Positions 11,159 through 24,451 are shown, numbered from the stretch's first letter. The stretch: 64,000 bases of DNA from Gordius sp. MW1 (GCA_964036665.1 OZ038528.1:25531245-25595244), one strand, 5' to 3'. Translations and numbers: made by a program. The notes: generated from the sequence alone by a model not told the origin.

Positions 11159-14100
11159 TTATCCATCATCTATCCCTTTGCTCGTTTCGGCATTTAATTT
11201 AGGTGGTCTTTTTCGTAAGAAGAATCCAAACTAGACGCATTAAACAAAAATCAATTGAAAATTTAAATTTGTTATAATTTAGCAAATTAGTTTATAAATA
11301 TGTATTATATATATATAAGAAGTGTACCCTCCATAAACACAATCCAATCAAGCCCAATATAAATATGCCGGCTGTTATGGCTAAAATAATGACCCAAACT
11401 TCTACTTTACGCCCCTGCGGTTCTGCATATTGAGACACCAAATATGTACTCACCTATATAATGAAATCAAGATAATAGTAATACATGGGCGTACCAAGGG
11501 GGTGGGAGGAAGGGGCGGCTGCCCCCCCCCCTCTAAATCCAAAAATTCTTTAAAATATATTTAAATGTGGCTATGAGTTCAAAAAATTATTTTTTATCTC
11601 CCTAATATTGCCCCCTCTTATTCCAATCCTGGCTCCGCCCATGAGTATACCTAGATTAATAAAGATGTTATAGACTGAAGCTGATAATTATTAAATTAGT
11701 GTTGAGGACTTTATTTTCAAAGGTTAAAGCTACGATCACAAAACAAAAGGCCTTTAAAAAGAAAAAAAACTTATGTTAGGTGAAGAATATTCGAAATTTC
11801 ATTGAAATTATTTAAATTTATCTAGAGCGTATATATGTTTTCTATGGCCTCTAACTGTAATAAAACTCCTTAAAATGGCGTGCTAGGTTACTTAAACGCA
11901 AAAATAAGCTGATTAATTAGTTTATGAGCAAAATTTACCAATGCTTTTTTGAATGGAATAGAATCAGGATCTATGGAGTAGGGGACTTCTGTTATTTTTA
12001 GTAAGGCTTTGGATGATACAGTAACAGTTTCTAATTGTTCCTATGAAAAAATTAGCTAAAAAATATAATTACATTTTTACCTTTATTAACGTTTCCACCC
12101 AAACTCTGGCCCGTAAATGTATACTCACAGAGTCTCCACTTTCAAATTTTCCCAACAAACATTTTATAATAGTACAATTTTTTGCGTCGCAATTCTATGA
12201 TAAACAATTTAATAAATTTTAGTTATTAAAAAGTCCGACATTTTTCACTTACGATTTCGTCCAAGTAATGTTCCTCTCTAAAATTTGGTGCTTTTTCATC
12301 GAATTTTTCATCTAGTTTACGGGAATTCGCTTGTTTGAGGTAAGGGTGAGTATCTCTTTGACCGATATGTTTATGAGGATCAATGAAAGAATCAATTAAA
12401 AAATTAGGGAATACATCGGAATCTTGAATAGCTAATCTTTTGTTCCTCGATGCTGCATAAAAATGATCTCCAGTCTTAGTAGGGTTAGGGTTATCGCCTC
12501 TAAAATCATAATTTTCATCTTCACTAACTGAATCTTCTATAATTTGTGTGATCCTATCGCTGGCTATGAGTGTAGAATTGGCTATCGCCTTTAACCTTTC
12601 AAATCTATCGATCTATTATAATCAATATAATTTTAACAAAAAATGGAAACATTTGGGTGATTTTATTTAAAATTTTTGCATGTTTAGATGCTACGTCACT
12701 AATACTCTTTTTTATTTATTTATACCTTTAGTCCTAGGGGATTGATGTCATCTTGATTGAAGACTTGACAAATGACATTTTTGGAGTCGGCAGCATTACT
12801 TTTTTTATTTTCGTTTATCATAGGCTTTTCCATAAGGTAAAGCAGTCGCTTATTATTTTTCCTAATGTAACTCGGCCACAGTATAGTCATTTCGGCGCTA
12901 GTTATAGAAGTGAGTCCTTTATTTATCACCTAAAAGTTGTCAACAAATATTATTATTCAATTAAATAAAATTACGTAAACAAACCTCGTAAACGTGAATA
13001 ACATGTGGTCCTATATTAGTTTCATTGATGTAGGTGTTAGGTTCACCAATCTCTCTCGGAAAAACTATCTGATCTGGAATTGAAGCCCTAATAATAATAT
13101 AAAGGAATAAAAAAGTTTAATTTTTTAAAAACGTAAAATTACGTATGTGTTTTTTTTAAATTACCCTAAAAGGACGAGATCGGATTCAGTTTCAACGGGT
13201 ATTGATATTAGTTTTGCATTATCGGCCATGGTGCTTTCATTTTCGGGATTTGTGCTATTTAAAAGGACCAAAAAGTCCATCGACATATGGCCAGACTTCA
13301 AAATTGCATCCAGTGCGGTCGGGTAAAATCTAGCGTCAAATTCTACTTTAGCTCCTTGCGTTAGTGGATTTCCAACGTCGCAACTTATTATACTTTCGAA
13401 ATTACCAACCAGCATTTCAACCGCCCTCTCTCGAGCTGAAATCGTAAAGTTGGGGGGAAATCGGGTTCCTATACCCCTAAGTCCTGCACCCTCTATAAGA
13501 TTGTCAATCATTTTGATCAAGGGAAGTCTGGGGTCATTTTGGACCCCACTTTGAAGAGTTCCTCCAGTGCTTGATTGAGGTAATTCCTTTATGCTACACG
13601 ATATTCTTCCCCCCGGTGGCACTATGTTATTGGGATCGGATTCGAGATCGACATTGATAAAATCAACTCCCCTGGGAACGTATATCAAGACTTGCGCTTC
13701 AAATGCGTCTTCCAACTGATTAAGAACCGTTACGTGTACCGTTAAGGTCCTGTCACCTCGATTACCACCCAATTTATAGAAGGGTACCGTTGGGGCAACC
13801 GAGACAAGAGATAAATTGGGAATACAGATATTATCTGATCCACAGTTTTTCAAGATGTGAAGCTTTTATTTAACGTATAAATAAGGTTACTATTAGTTAA
13901 AAAACACATAATGAAGATGAATGAGTTTAATAAAGAAAAACAAATATTGCGAGTAAATTAAATAAAAAAAATGTAATGCCGATATAAGGTCTTAAGATTC
14001 GCGATTATCGTGGGATAGCAAAAAAAAATTGTTTACTTATCTTTTTAAACTAATTTTTAAGGCCTGGGGGCTGAATTATTGAAAAGAGTGGGGTCAATAC

Positions 14101-17100
14101 GACCCCTAAAATTACCGGTTTTTTGACTTGTGAAGGAGTTAAACTATCCAAAATTGGCTTCAAGGTTTGGTAAGCGAAGTTTTGTTCGTTCAAATTGACA
14201 GACACTTGAATCATGATAGGTGTAAGTTTATCCCTCAATTCTTTCTAAATTTGTTAGAAACAAAGATTATTAATTTTAATATAAGATTTTAATAGAAATA
14301 ATTACTTTGAGGTAAATGTAAGAACTTTTGCACCAGCTATTTTGGGAAACCAACCTCACAATCTCCTTGGACTTAGAATGACCTTCGTTGCCCAGTACAT
14401 ATGCACGGGTATTATACGTTTTTCCCACGTCTAGCTTAATTTCTATATCCAAATCTACACGCACAAAAATATTGAAATCTTAATATAGATTAATTAAAGA
14501 TTCGTTTATTTATTTAAAACATGAATATGTAATTCAGTGGCGTAGCTAGTAGTGTTGTAAAAACGGCAGGGTTTTGTTCGGTCAACCGTTGGTTTTAGTC
14601 GACTGAACATAAACAGACCAACGGTGTTTTAGGTCTGATTTCTTAGTCGACCTCTAGCTCTAGGCTTGGTCGAAATTGTGAAAACATACCAGAGCCGACG
14701 GTTAGTTTTAGTTGAACGACCAAACAGAACCCAGCGGTTTTACTACACGAGTAGCCAAAGGAGGAGGCCGAAGGGCTTTAAAACGCGCTAAAGCCTTCAC
14801 GACCTCCCCTAACTATATTTAATAATTTTAAAATAATTATAATTAAAGAATATTTAACCTAGTTCGGGTGGAGATCCAATTCCTTCGTATTTAACACAAA
14901 TCGTAGCAACGGTACTAAAATATGAAAGATATTAAATTGTCAGCATTCTACTCAAAATAAGCGTACCGCTTTTCCGCCATTTTAAAGTGCACAAATGAGG
15001 GAAGGCCAGATAGATTACAGTAATTTTGGTTAATTAAAATTTTTTAAAGCTTAATGGAAAAAAATATTGAACTAGTGCAACATTGGAAACAGCATTTTAA
15101 AATATATATCATTCGCAAAATTTATAAAATTAAATATACTGTGATAATGCGATGTTAGAGAAATTTTATTAAATTATCATTTATTAGCATTATTTATTTA
15201 TTTTATTTTTTTTATTAAAAGTTTATTAAATCAAATACGTAGATATTGACAATACAGGATATGAAATAAATATATAAAAACAACTAAAGAGGAATGTAAA
15301 TTCCCTTTTTATGCTTTAACAATATGGTACTACATTGCAGAAAAACAGGAGATAATTAAATTATGGCGGATTTAATGGTACACAATTTACCATATGAAAC
15401 ATATGACATGTGTGAAGGAGAAAAATATTTATAAAAATACCATGCAACTAAGGTACCATCGATTAGGCTACAACTTTGATCCTCCAAACTCAAAATTTCT
15501 GGTTCCAATTTTAAATCGATGTGAGTAGTTATGATTGGTCTTGCCCTAAGCATACGACAAAAAAAATTAATTTATTTTACTAAATTATTTGCAAAATTAA
15601 TTAATGGAAAAAATAAAAGGTTGAGAAAAAATAACCTCAAAGAAACAGCGTTATCAGAATTGTAAGCTCCAATAACTAAGTCCGGATATTTATTACGGTC
15701 TAAGTCTATTCCCCCATGCAGGGACCAACCAAATTGCAGTAACGATAGCGAAATATCTTCAGCCATTATAACCTTTGTCAGTTAAAATATTAAAATATAA
15801 CATCTATTTTTATAATTTTAAATAATTTAAATAAATAAATAAATATAAAGATGATTTAATTTTTTTTAATTTTTTTAGATTTATAAGAAAATCTTACTTG
15901 CGTATGTTTTTCGATAATCCCTTTTTTGCCACCATTAAATATATAGATAGCACCCCTGTCTTTAGGTCCATCATAAGGAGCTCCCACTACTAAATCTAAT
16001 CATAATTTATAAATTATTGATTAAAATTGATTAGGTATAACTAAAAAAATTTAGTTACATAAAATTTTATTATATAAATACCTTGATAGCCGTCTAAATT
16101 AATGTCTCCAATAGACGAAATCGCCATACCAAATCTACCTCTAGGCTTTTGACCGTTCAATATAGAAGTCCGTGTAAATCGACCCTGTAAACAATTATTA
16201 TTTTAAAATGAAAATTAAAACTTTAAATTATATTATATAGACAAATTAAAAATATCAAAAAATTACTCTAGTTTCTTGGTAAAATATATAAACACGGCCC
16301 GTCTCATAAGCCGATGGCTTCGTATCTTTTAATTCATTGTAAAAGGGGGCACCCACTATCACATCATCTAAACTATAGTTATTTATTTAATTTATTTATT
16401 TAAAATATAATATATGGATACCCATTAGCATCGAGATCGGCCACAGTAACGGAGTATCCGAAATAAGAACCGATCTAAAAAACAATTTCAAATTAATTTA
16501 AAATTTCAAATTACTTGATCTGACATTTTATTGGTTGCATCATCAGCCAATCCCGCTCTCAGCTCTTGTAAAAGATTCAAATTTTGATCCAATAACATCA
16601 CTTTACCCGTCAAATTATTGCCCCGCGGAACGCCTACCACCAAATCTAACACAAATGCATAAATTTAAAAAATAAAATTTGAAATTTTAAATAACTCAGG
16701 TCTAAGCTATTCTACTGTAATTATGAACAATCAATACCTTCTCCACTTTTACCATCAAATTCCCCAGTTGCAGTTGCATATCCTTAAAATAAAATTTATA
16801 CAATAATTTATTATAAAAATTTTGATTATTTTAGTTATTTTTGAATTTAAAAATTTTATTATTATTTTTTAGTATACCCATATAAGAGTCATCATCAGAG
16901 GGAGGTCCTTCTCGGGTTTTAGCTATATTTCGCCCAGAAGTAATATCATCCACAAATACTTGACCTAATACAATGTTAAATAATTTTTATGTATTCATAA
17001 GCTTAGGGGCGTAGCCAAGGGTAGGCAGGGACGGGCGGCTACTCCTCTCTAAATCAAAAATCCTATAGAATTTATATCATTATCCAATCCTGGCTACGCC

Positions 17101-20100
17101 CATACATAAGCTTTTAGCTTAAAAGCTCCACCCAATTGCTTTGACATAATACCAAGAAATTATCCACTTATCTATGAAACTTATAAATAATTTAGTGAGT
17201 CTAAATATAATATGTCATATATATAATATTTATAACATGGATGATAACTTTATTAAAAGCAATAACTTATTTTAAAACATTAACCCGACTATACCCTATT
17301 TTTATAAAATTTGGACCAAAATTCACCGTCTCAAATAAAAAAAAATTAACTAAAATTATTTATACAAACCTTGTTTATCAAATGTTTTCTTTTATCAAAA
17401 ATGTAAAAAAATGCATGGTAGAGTCCTGTAAACCCCATTTTATAATTTAAATCCACAATTTTTTATATATTTACGTGAATTCGACCCAAATAATTTTTTA
17501 ATTTTTAATCCTAATATTTTAACAAATTTATAGACGTAAAAGATCGAGGGCTATAAAAAGAAATTATGATTCTTAGAAATTTTATAAGTTATAAAAAACC
17601 AAATTAAACAATTAATAAAATAGATTAAAATTCGTTTAAAAATATTCTGCACTGGGTTACTAATTTTCTTAAAATTAATTAACCTCTCGAATAGCTGGTG
17701 CAGGACTATGAGCCTAAACTCTCTCAATTTCATAAAAAAACTTAGAAAAATAAAATAGATTTTTAAGTTTTTAGAGTTTTTTTTGACAATTATATAGCTA
17801 ACCTTGCCAGTACCAACTTCCCACGGAGCCTATGTAAGCTTTTTGTCCGCTCTAAATTTGTTCCAAAATTTATTAAATAGATTAAAATAATGGGGTTAGT
17901 AGACGATGTTTTTTTAAAAAAATAATAATGCTTATACTTTGGTAAGAGAAGCGCTAAATCCAGCTTGGCAATGACCCTGTCTATGGTAACCCCATTTACC
18001 TGTATCAAAAAATAATTAAAAAAATTTACTTTCAAACTATATTTTAATTGCTATGCAATTTATGGGCTCGTTTTTGGTTGTCCGTCCGTCCTGTTTAACT
18101 TGTGAATTTTTAATAATTGCTGTCGAAACTTATAGGGGTTTTAAGCGGCTGTGGACTTATACTTTAGTAAAATAGATTTATTTTGCTTTCGCAAATAGAC
18201 TAACTAATGACCGCTGGTTGACTTTAATTTTTCCGACCTCGCCCGACTCCAATATTCATTAATATTTTGTGCCCGACTGATTATAATTTATTTATTTTTA
18301 ACAATCCTATCTACTGGTTAATGTCAAATTAATGAGCTAAAAGAAAAAAAAGCGAAATTTATGTTTAAATTTATAATGGATTTAATTTTTAAATTTTTAA
18401 AAACTACTGATTCCCATACCTGTCCTGCATGGTGAAATTTCTTTGAAAGTTTGCAAATGATCAGTTGACATGAAACAGGTCCCTACTGGTTCTCTCCTCA
18501 AAAAATTAGACGAATAATACACGTATCTAGGAGCACACGCCTAAATAAAAACAAAAAATATGCCATTTTTAAATTAATTATATATAAAATCATATAATTT
18601 ATAAATAATTTTTTTTTTAATTTTGGCCAATTTTATACCATTATGATATTTCCATCGGTCCCCGAAACAGAAATAGTGTGGCCGAACCATTGATTTGATT
18701 TATCATCGGCTTGTTGCATTATATTCCCGTTGAATGAAAAATCAGCTCCTAGTAATATCAACATTACAATAGAGGGGGGCAATAATGATTTAGGGAGGAG
18801 CAATTTTTGCCATAATTTTAATAAATTTTAACATTTTTTTTTGATTTACAAGGGGGGGGCAGCCGCCCCTACCTGCCCCCACCCCCTTGGCTACACCCAT
18901 GCGCCTATGCATTTGATTTACTAGACAAGTAAAAAGGACATTGTTTAATATGACATTTAGTATTTCATAGTTACATTTATTATGCTTCCCCTCCCCTCCC
19001 CCCGCTAGCTATGATACAATGTCCTTTATAAATGATATTTATAAAATAGATGAGGGAGTATCTTCTTTTTTTACAAATTAAATTGCATTTTTTATACCTA
19101 TCTCCCCTTACAAACAGGACTATGAATGACAAATTCAATTACAAACCTTCAGGCATTTTTACAACGTGCAAATGTAAAAAAAATTTACCTTGAAATATTA
19201 TGGGGAGGGGTATCATGATAGTGTGAAATGTTAACTTATTTTTAAATCCTTACATTTCATTTATTTGCTTTTACGATAACATTAGGTAATATATAAATGA
19301 TTTTTAAATTAAATGTATTTATAGATTTAAGAAATATTAAATTTAAATGCGTTTTCTGGATTTAAATCACGCAAGAGGGGGGGGACAAAAAAATCATGGG
19401 GGGAGGGGGAAGAGCCACCCATCTCTCCCGTGGACACGCCCATATCAGTTTAAAAACTTTCATGGAATTTAAAAATTTATTTAATTAATGAGTCATTAAA
19501 AGGAAGGGGGATTTAAATTGATTCGCTTAAGGCGCAGACAGAAATAATGTATAATTCCCATAGTTTTACTAATAATATCACTTACAATATATATATATAA
19601 TTTAAGGGATTATCCCTAGAATTTTTTTTTTAATAAATAAGATGGATTAACTTAAAATAAATAAATTTTGGAAGTTTGAATATGAGGAAAGTTATATACC
19701 GGTAGGATCAAAGATAATTTCCTGACAAGATTGTGGAATTCCAGCAACACACCTAATAACAGTGCCACCCCTGGTAACTCCTGATTGGCGAGTTTGAGCT
19801 CTAGGCGCACCAATCAAAATCCTGCAAAATTACACAAAAAAATCTTTTTGAAATTTTTCCCCTACCACTAAATGAATTTTTGTATAAGTTACATTCAATT
19901 TAAAAAATAATTCAATGGATCCAATTTAAAATTGTGAAGAATGTTAATAAACGTTTAAACAGAATTCGCTAATTAAAACTAACTAAGTAAAGTTTTAGAT
20001 GAAATTGTTAGAGAATAGGATAATTAACTCTCATAAAAGGGGAGTTTAAGTTAGTAATGTTAGAAGTTTAAAATCCTCAGTTTGCAGATCCTGTTAAAGC

Positions 20101-21531
20101 CTTCCATGCCTTTTTTAATGCACTCTCTTATATTTAATGCGCTTGATTGCCTTTTAGGGTTTCTTTTGATTTATTATAATTAAGTCTTCCCTAATCCATA
20201 GATGATCTAAAACGAGTTTGAAATAATTCATTGAACCCATCTTTATTAAAAACTTAACAAAAAACTAAATATTACAATAAAAATTATTCATAAAATTTTA
20301 AATTAATTCATAGTAAGTCACAATCGCAAAAGAGTTCATAAAATAAAAGATATAGTTTCTATTAACTGTATCGGCATCGGCATATAATGTTTCTTTATTA
20401 GAACAAATATGGGGCGGTAATTTTACAAAGAAACATTTGGGGTATCTTTTTTAATACTTTAAAAAACGTGTGCTGACTGTCTGTGCCTGCAGTCGCAGAG
20501 AGATTTTTTTTAACTTTCAATATAAAAATAATTATAAAAACTATAAAATTTTATTTTAAAATAATATTATTAAGTAATTCTTTGTTTTATCGAGCATTTT
20601 AAATTTTTTCCAGAATATGTCTTCTCAAAAAGTGTCCCCATTGTCAAAATTATGACACATATTCTATTGTCACTTAGACATGACCTCGCTTCTGACATGT
20701 GATATTTAAGATACAATCTATATTCACAAAACAACTTTCATCTTAAATAATTTCATTAATTTTTTGGTAAACTTTGAAATGAATGTTAAAACAATTAAAA
20801 TTCTCTCTCTTTAAACATATAAAAGCCTAAACAAATGAGTAGTAATGTAAAATGAAATGATAACAACAACAATATTGAACTAAGATATAATCTCCTCCTC
20901 GTAAATTAAAACTATCATTATCAGATATCACATATATCTTCTGGGAGATAAGGGAAATATTAATGTTCAACCACAATGTTGTTACATAAATAGTAAATAC
21001 TAAGATTAAAACAGGAGAAATTTGATATACACTATTAATTTTTATATATTTATTTACATGGGCGTAGCCAGGATTGGAATTAGAGGGGGGCAATAATGAT
21101 TTAAAGAGGGGCAAAATGATTCAAAATTTTAGCCATAATTTTAATAAACTTCAACAAAGTTTTGGATTTAGAGGGAGGAAACCGCCCCTCCCTGCCCCCC
21201 CCCCCGGCTACGCCCATGTTTAATTATATTTTTATAGATTTTAAGTTAGAATTTACCATGGGGTCTGTTGTCGCATATAAGATTTAACTGTCCAGCCATA
21301 GTATGATCCTTTTGCGCCAGAATAGACGATGGAATAATTAGTATCGATATTGAAGGATCGGGTGAATTGCACGTTCCACGATAATAATGATATTATAATC
21401 AAAGTTCTGACAAAAACGTTGTTTGTCAACCTTACAGGGGCAAAGTATGTATATCGACTAGAACATTCATCTTCCATTGTCACTTTTCTGTTTGAAGTGG
21501 ACAACATTCCTAGAGGTGCCTTAATTCCCAT
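11159..21531 (-). CDS. Integrin alpha subunit without I domain, 26 exons
   Basis: Adhesion receptor alpha chain that would pair with a beta subunit at the cell surface. Exons (5' to 3'): 21531-21257, 19821-19700, 18748-18639, 18540-18420, 17999-17938, 17851-17803, 16964-16878, 16782-16738, 16645-16515, 16474-16422, 16372-16267, 16184-16082, 15995-15898, 15772-15636, 15545-15441, 14914-14859, 14454-14306, 14244-14116, 13862-13165, 13087-12985, 12929-12726, 12612-12253, 12194-12081, 12040-11939, 11453-11328, 11230-11159. All junctions are GT-AG with matching phase (1238 residues). Order seen: signal segment near residues 41-59, FNID mature start, seven FG-GAP blades (YHRQGHCQAGFS, SYFGYSV, PRGRFGMAI, FGWSLHGGIDLD) with Ca2+ loops DLDANGLDD, DINLDGYQD and DLDRNKYPD, RDKLTPI, CGSDNICIPNLS, a furin-type RNKR site (1037-1040), one TM helix (about 1190-1214) and the tail FGFFLRKRPP. 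No I domain lies between blades 2 and 3. Likeness is to the alpha-V/PS2/alpha-5 group, but ligand is inference. Several Met codons precede the signal segment, so the exact start is uncertain. Confidence 0.93.
11484..11643. mobile_element. MITE family A copy in integrin intron 24
   Basis: Starts CATGGGCGTACC and ends GGCTCCGCCCATG, with the GGGGCGGCTGCCCCC and TTCCAATCCTGG subterminal blocks of the family. Confidence 0.8.
14550..14752. mobile_element. MITE family B copy 1
   Basis: Begins TAGTGTTGTAAAAACGGC, followed by GGGTTTTGTTCGGTC, and ends with the diverged inverse (GACCAAACAGAACCC ... TTTTACTACAC). It shares GTCGACC-rich arms with the copy at 24271-24451. It sits in an integrin intron. 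Confidence 0.65.
17005..17103. mobile_element. MITE family A copy, internally deleted
   Basis: Both ends are kept (GGGGCGTAGCCAAGG and CCTGGCTACGCCCAT), but the copy is about 100 bp rather than about 160 bp. It lies in an integrin intron. Confidence 0.7.
18046..18095 (+). repeat. Terminal fragment of the TTGCTATGCAATTTATGGGC repeat
   Basis: Shares ATTGCTATGCAATTTATGGG and CTCGTTTTTGGTTGTCCG with copies at 1402, 60868-60898, 62688-62713 and 63812-63840, the last three inverted. Confidence 0.6.
18765..18901. mobile_element. MITE family A copy in integrin intron 2
   Basis: Carries the GGGGGCAATAATGATTTAGG block, the GCAGCCGCCCC block and the end CTTGGCTACACCCATG. The left terminus is decayed. 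Confidence 0.75.
19376..19443. mobile_element. Half copy of MITE family A
   Basis: Only a G-rich block and the right end GGACACGCCCATA are left. It lies in the same integrin intron as the copy at 18765-18901. Confidence 0.4.
21058..21218. mobile_element. MITE family A, best full-length copy
   Basis: About 160 bp with near-perfect terminal inverted repeats: CATGGGCGTAGCCAGG at the left and CCGGCTACGCCCATG at the right. The interior contains GGGGCAATAATGATTTAAAG and TTTTAGCCATAATTTTAATA. It has no coding capacity, so it is non-autonomous. It sits in the first integrin intron. Confidence 0.85.
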
Positions 21532-22627
21532 GTTTAAATCTCCTATTTTCTAAGCAAAATCTAGAAATTTCGATCAATTTTATTCTTGGAGATCAAATCG
21601 AAGGAGGGGTGGGGGTATGGGGTTATAAGGGATTAATTAAATGGAAGGGGGAAATTGAAGAGGCATGCTGGATAGTTTTGCTAAAGTTTTTTTCTCGTAA
21701 AGTAACATATTCTAGTAGTATAAAACGTAAAAGGATAATAAGATAGTGTTGTTGTAACAGATGCAGAACAGGGAAGCAGCGAACGGATGGGGTTGGGGGA
21801 TGCGCAGCAGTTAGAAATGGCTAAAGACCAGGAAAATCGAGGATATATAATATGTGAAACTTATGTTAGTTAGGCGAGGAGGGGGGGGGGGTCTTGATAG
21901 CTATAATTTTAATTTCTTCAATGTGTATTGCTTGCGATGACCATACCTTTTATATCTACGGAACTGTGCTGTGGTATAGAAAAAGCAATCAGAATATATC
22001 AAAGGTCCCGCAAATTATCCAAATGAAGTTGATTAGGGTTTGGGGGACAAAGATTGTATAACGCGACAGACGATTTGTCTAATGGGTAATAGTGATTGAC
22101 CAATACTATACAAATCGATTATTTTCGATAATCTAAGATCATAACATCATAATCGCGCAGTTAAGATTTGTCATATATATTTTGAGCAGGAGGGGGGGGG
22201 GAGTTGACATTTGTGTCATTTTTCAAATATAAGTAGGGTGTAGCCATTTATAAAGAGGGAATTAATCTGATTAAGTAGGTAGTAGTAGCTTTAAATGCGT
22301 ATGATAAAATGAAAGGTAAAGAAAGCATACACGCGCACACCTTGATATTAAACATAAGCTCACATAAGGGAGAGGGTGGGGGGGGGGAGTAAGACCGGGG
22401 GCAAGGGGGTTCCTGTACATTCAAATTCTGTACCTTCAAATTATTTGCTATTTATCAAACCGCCCCTCAAATAATTTAACCATGACGCACATTTTTGTAC
22501 GTTTTCAAAATGTAAAGATGATGAAAAAGTTGTTTAATTTGTAAGTAATTTAAAGATACACAATACCGTTTAAAAGTATTATGCTCTCAATGAGTTTGAA
22601 CGTAGCGCGAGAAAGAGATTTTATTAC

Positions 22628-22743
22628 CTCATTTTTAATGCGATTCCTAGCGGTAATAATATTATCACGTTTACAAAGGCCCCGACTACCGCGTAGCATA
22701 ATAAAGTCGTGCGAGCATAAATTACTTTAAGTGAGCTCGCTTT
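22628..22743 (-). CDS. Orphan exon-like segment with one transmembrane helix
   Basis: A minus-strand stretch of 116 nt is open from an acceptor (TTTGCAG) to a donor (ATGAG then GTAATA). It encodes a basic start followed by a hydrophobic run that reads CYAVVGAFVNVIILLPLGIA, a typical membrane helix. GC content is higher than in the surroundings. I found no convincing partner exons on either side. It could be part of an unseen gene, an alternative exon, or chance. Confidence 0.25.
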
Positions 22744-22815
22744 CTGCAAACCAGTTTATTTAATAATCCAGTAATTATTTACTCAATGCAAACCTTTAAT
22801 TATAGTAAAGGCTTT

Positions 22816-22987
22816 CATGGGCGTAGCCAGGGGGTGGAGGCAGGGAGGGGCGGCTGCCCCCCTCTAAATCCCAAAATTTGTTGAAATTTTTTAAAATTAT
22901 GGCAAAAATTTACAAAAATTACCATTTTGCCCCACCCTAAAACATTATTATTGACCCCCTCTAATTCAAATGCTGGCTAGGCCCATG
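22816..22987. mobile_element. MITE family A copy, inverted orientation
   Basis: Starts CATGGGCGTAGCCAGG and ends GCTGGCTAGGCCCATG. The GGGGCGGCTGCCCCCC block is near the left end, so the orientation is opposite to the 21058 copy. Confidence 0.8.
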
Positions 22988-23139
22988 GGTGGCAGGGAGG
23001 GGTAGCTACCACTCTAATCCATAAATTCTATAAAATTTAGTATTAATAAGGCTAAAATTGCAAGAAATTATTATTTTGCCCCTCGTCCCTAAATTATTAA
23101 TGCCCCCCCCCTCTAGTTCAGATCCTTTCTACGCCTATG
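22984..23139. mobile_element. MITE family A copy abutting the previous one
   Basis: Starts directly at the shared CATGGG of the previous copy and ends TTTCTACGCCTATG, giving a head-to-tail pair in the same orientation. It is more diverged. Confidence 0.65.
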
Positions 23140-23811
23140 TTTGAGTTGCTTGCGTTGTAAAATTGACTAAATTTACGATTTATCAGTGTATTTTTTAGAC
23201 AACTTTACTTTAATGTATTTTTACTTGGGAAAAAACCTTAACTTTTAACAATGAAAGAAATTTAAAAAACTTTTAAAGGTAATTACTGTTTTTGGATAAC
23301 CTAAAGTGTGTAATTGCCACCGGAAATTTATATGACGCCATGGATTAATGGAAGTTGAGAAAAAACAATTGCCCACTTATTGGAAATCAGTCTTCAATTT
23401 AACAAAATAAATTTCTAATTGATTTGATAAGGAATGATATTAAACGTTTCTGGTCATTTTTCTAAAGCTATACACTTCAAAAAGTAATTAAAAATTATAA
23501 AATGGGTTGTAAAATTAACCTGAATTTAATATTATTATAACTATTACGTTTCAAAAAACCCAATATTAAACTAGTTTTATAATTTCCTTAACTCATTAAC
23601 AGTTAAACATTTTAAACTTAAATAAAAAATGTTAAAAATGAAATGCACATTCGCCTGGATTTACTACTTCCGACGTTTGTTTAAAAGGCTAGAACTTTAT
23701 TAACTAAAAGTGATTAGCTTCTAACCTTAAACTGGCCACAATGTGTCTAACCTATCACTGCTAATAGAATGTTGCCCACATTTCGATGGAAGATTCTAAA
23801 GGAATCCAATC

Positions 23812-23971
23812 TTGGCGTAGTCGAGGGGGGGAGGCAGGGACGGCCGGCTGCCCCCTTCAATTCCCAAATTCTTTATAATTCATTAAAGTTATGGCTAAAA
23901 TTTTGAAAAGTTATCATTTTGCCCCTCCGTAAATTATTATTGCCTCCCTCATTCCAATGCTGTCTATGCCC
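23812..23971. mobile_element. MITE family A copy
   Basis: Ends are TTGGCGTAGTCGAGG and TGCTGTCTATGCCC, with the GGCCGGCTGCCCCC block and TTATGGCTAAAATTTT inside. Confidence 0.7.
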
Positions 23972-24270
23972 GAATCCAATATGACTATCATCAACAGCAT
24001 ATGACATACCAATATTTATGATAGAAATAATTAAAATTTGATTCTTTTAAACTATTTGATGAATTCCATGGGCAAGAAATAAAAGGAATTCTTCCCTGAT
24101 TTAGGTAAAACATGTTAAAATCTATTCCTGTATCAATTTTAATTTGGACTACGACATCATGGAAATCAATTTGTTTTGTTTATTGTATCACAAAAAATAG
24201 ACTGTCATTGATCAGCGTTGGCCATAATTGAAATTTTAATCACAGATTCATGACAACTGTTTGTCCTAGA

Positions 24271-24451
24271 TAGTGTTGTAGAAAAGGCTGGGTTTTGTTT
24301 GGTCGACCTTTAGTTTTAGTCGACTAAACATAAACGGACAGATTTTTTGGTCTGTTTTTCTTAGTCGACCTCTAGGCGTAGTCGAAATGTGATAAAACAG
24401 ACCAGAAACCAAGGGTCGACCAAACAAAACCCATTCATTTTTACAACACTA
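24271..24451. mobile_element. MITE family B copy 2
   Basis: Starts TAGTGTTGTAGAAAAGGC and ends with the inverse TTTTTACAACACTA, with the subterminal arms GGGTTTTGTTTGGTCGACC and GGTCGACCAAACAAAACCC. About 181 bp, non-coding. Confidence 0.75.

Noticed and set aside
14050-14115. Open extension of the integrin exon past the donor at 14115
   Set aside because: Splicing at CCG/GTAATT joins in phase to the exon with LHILKNCGSDN and matches the family. The extension runs into a stop.
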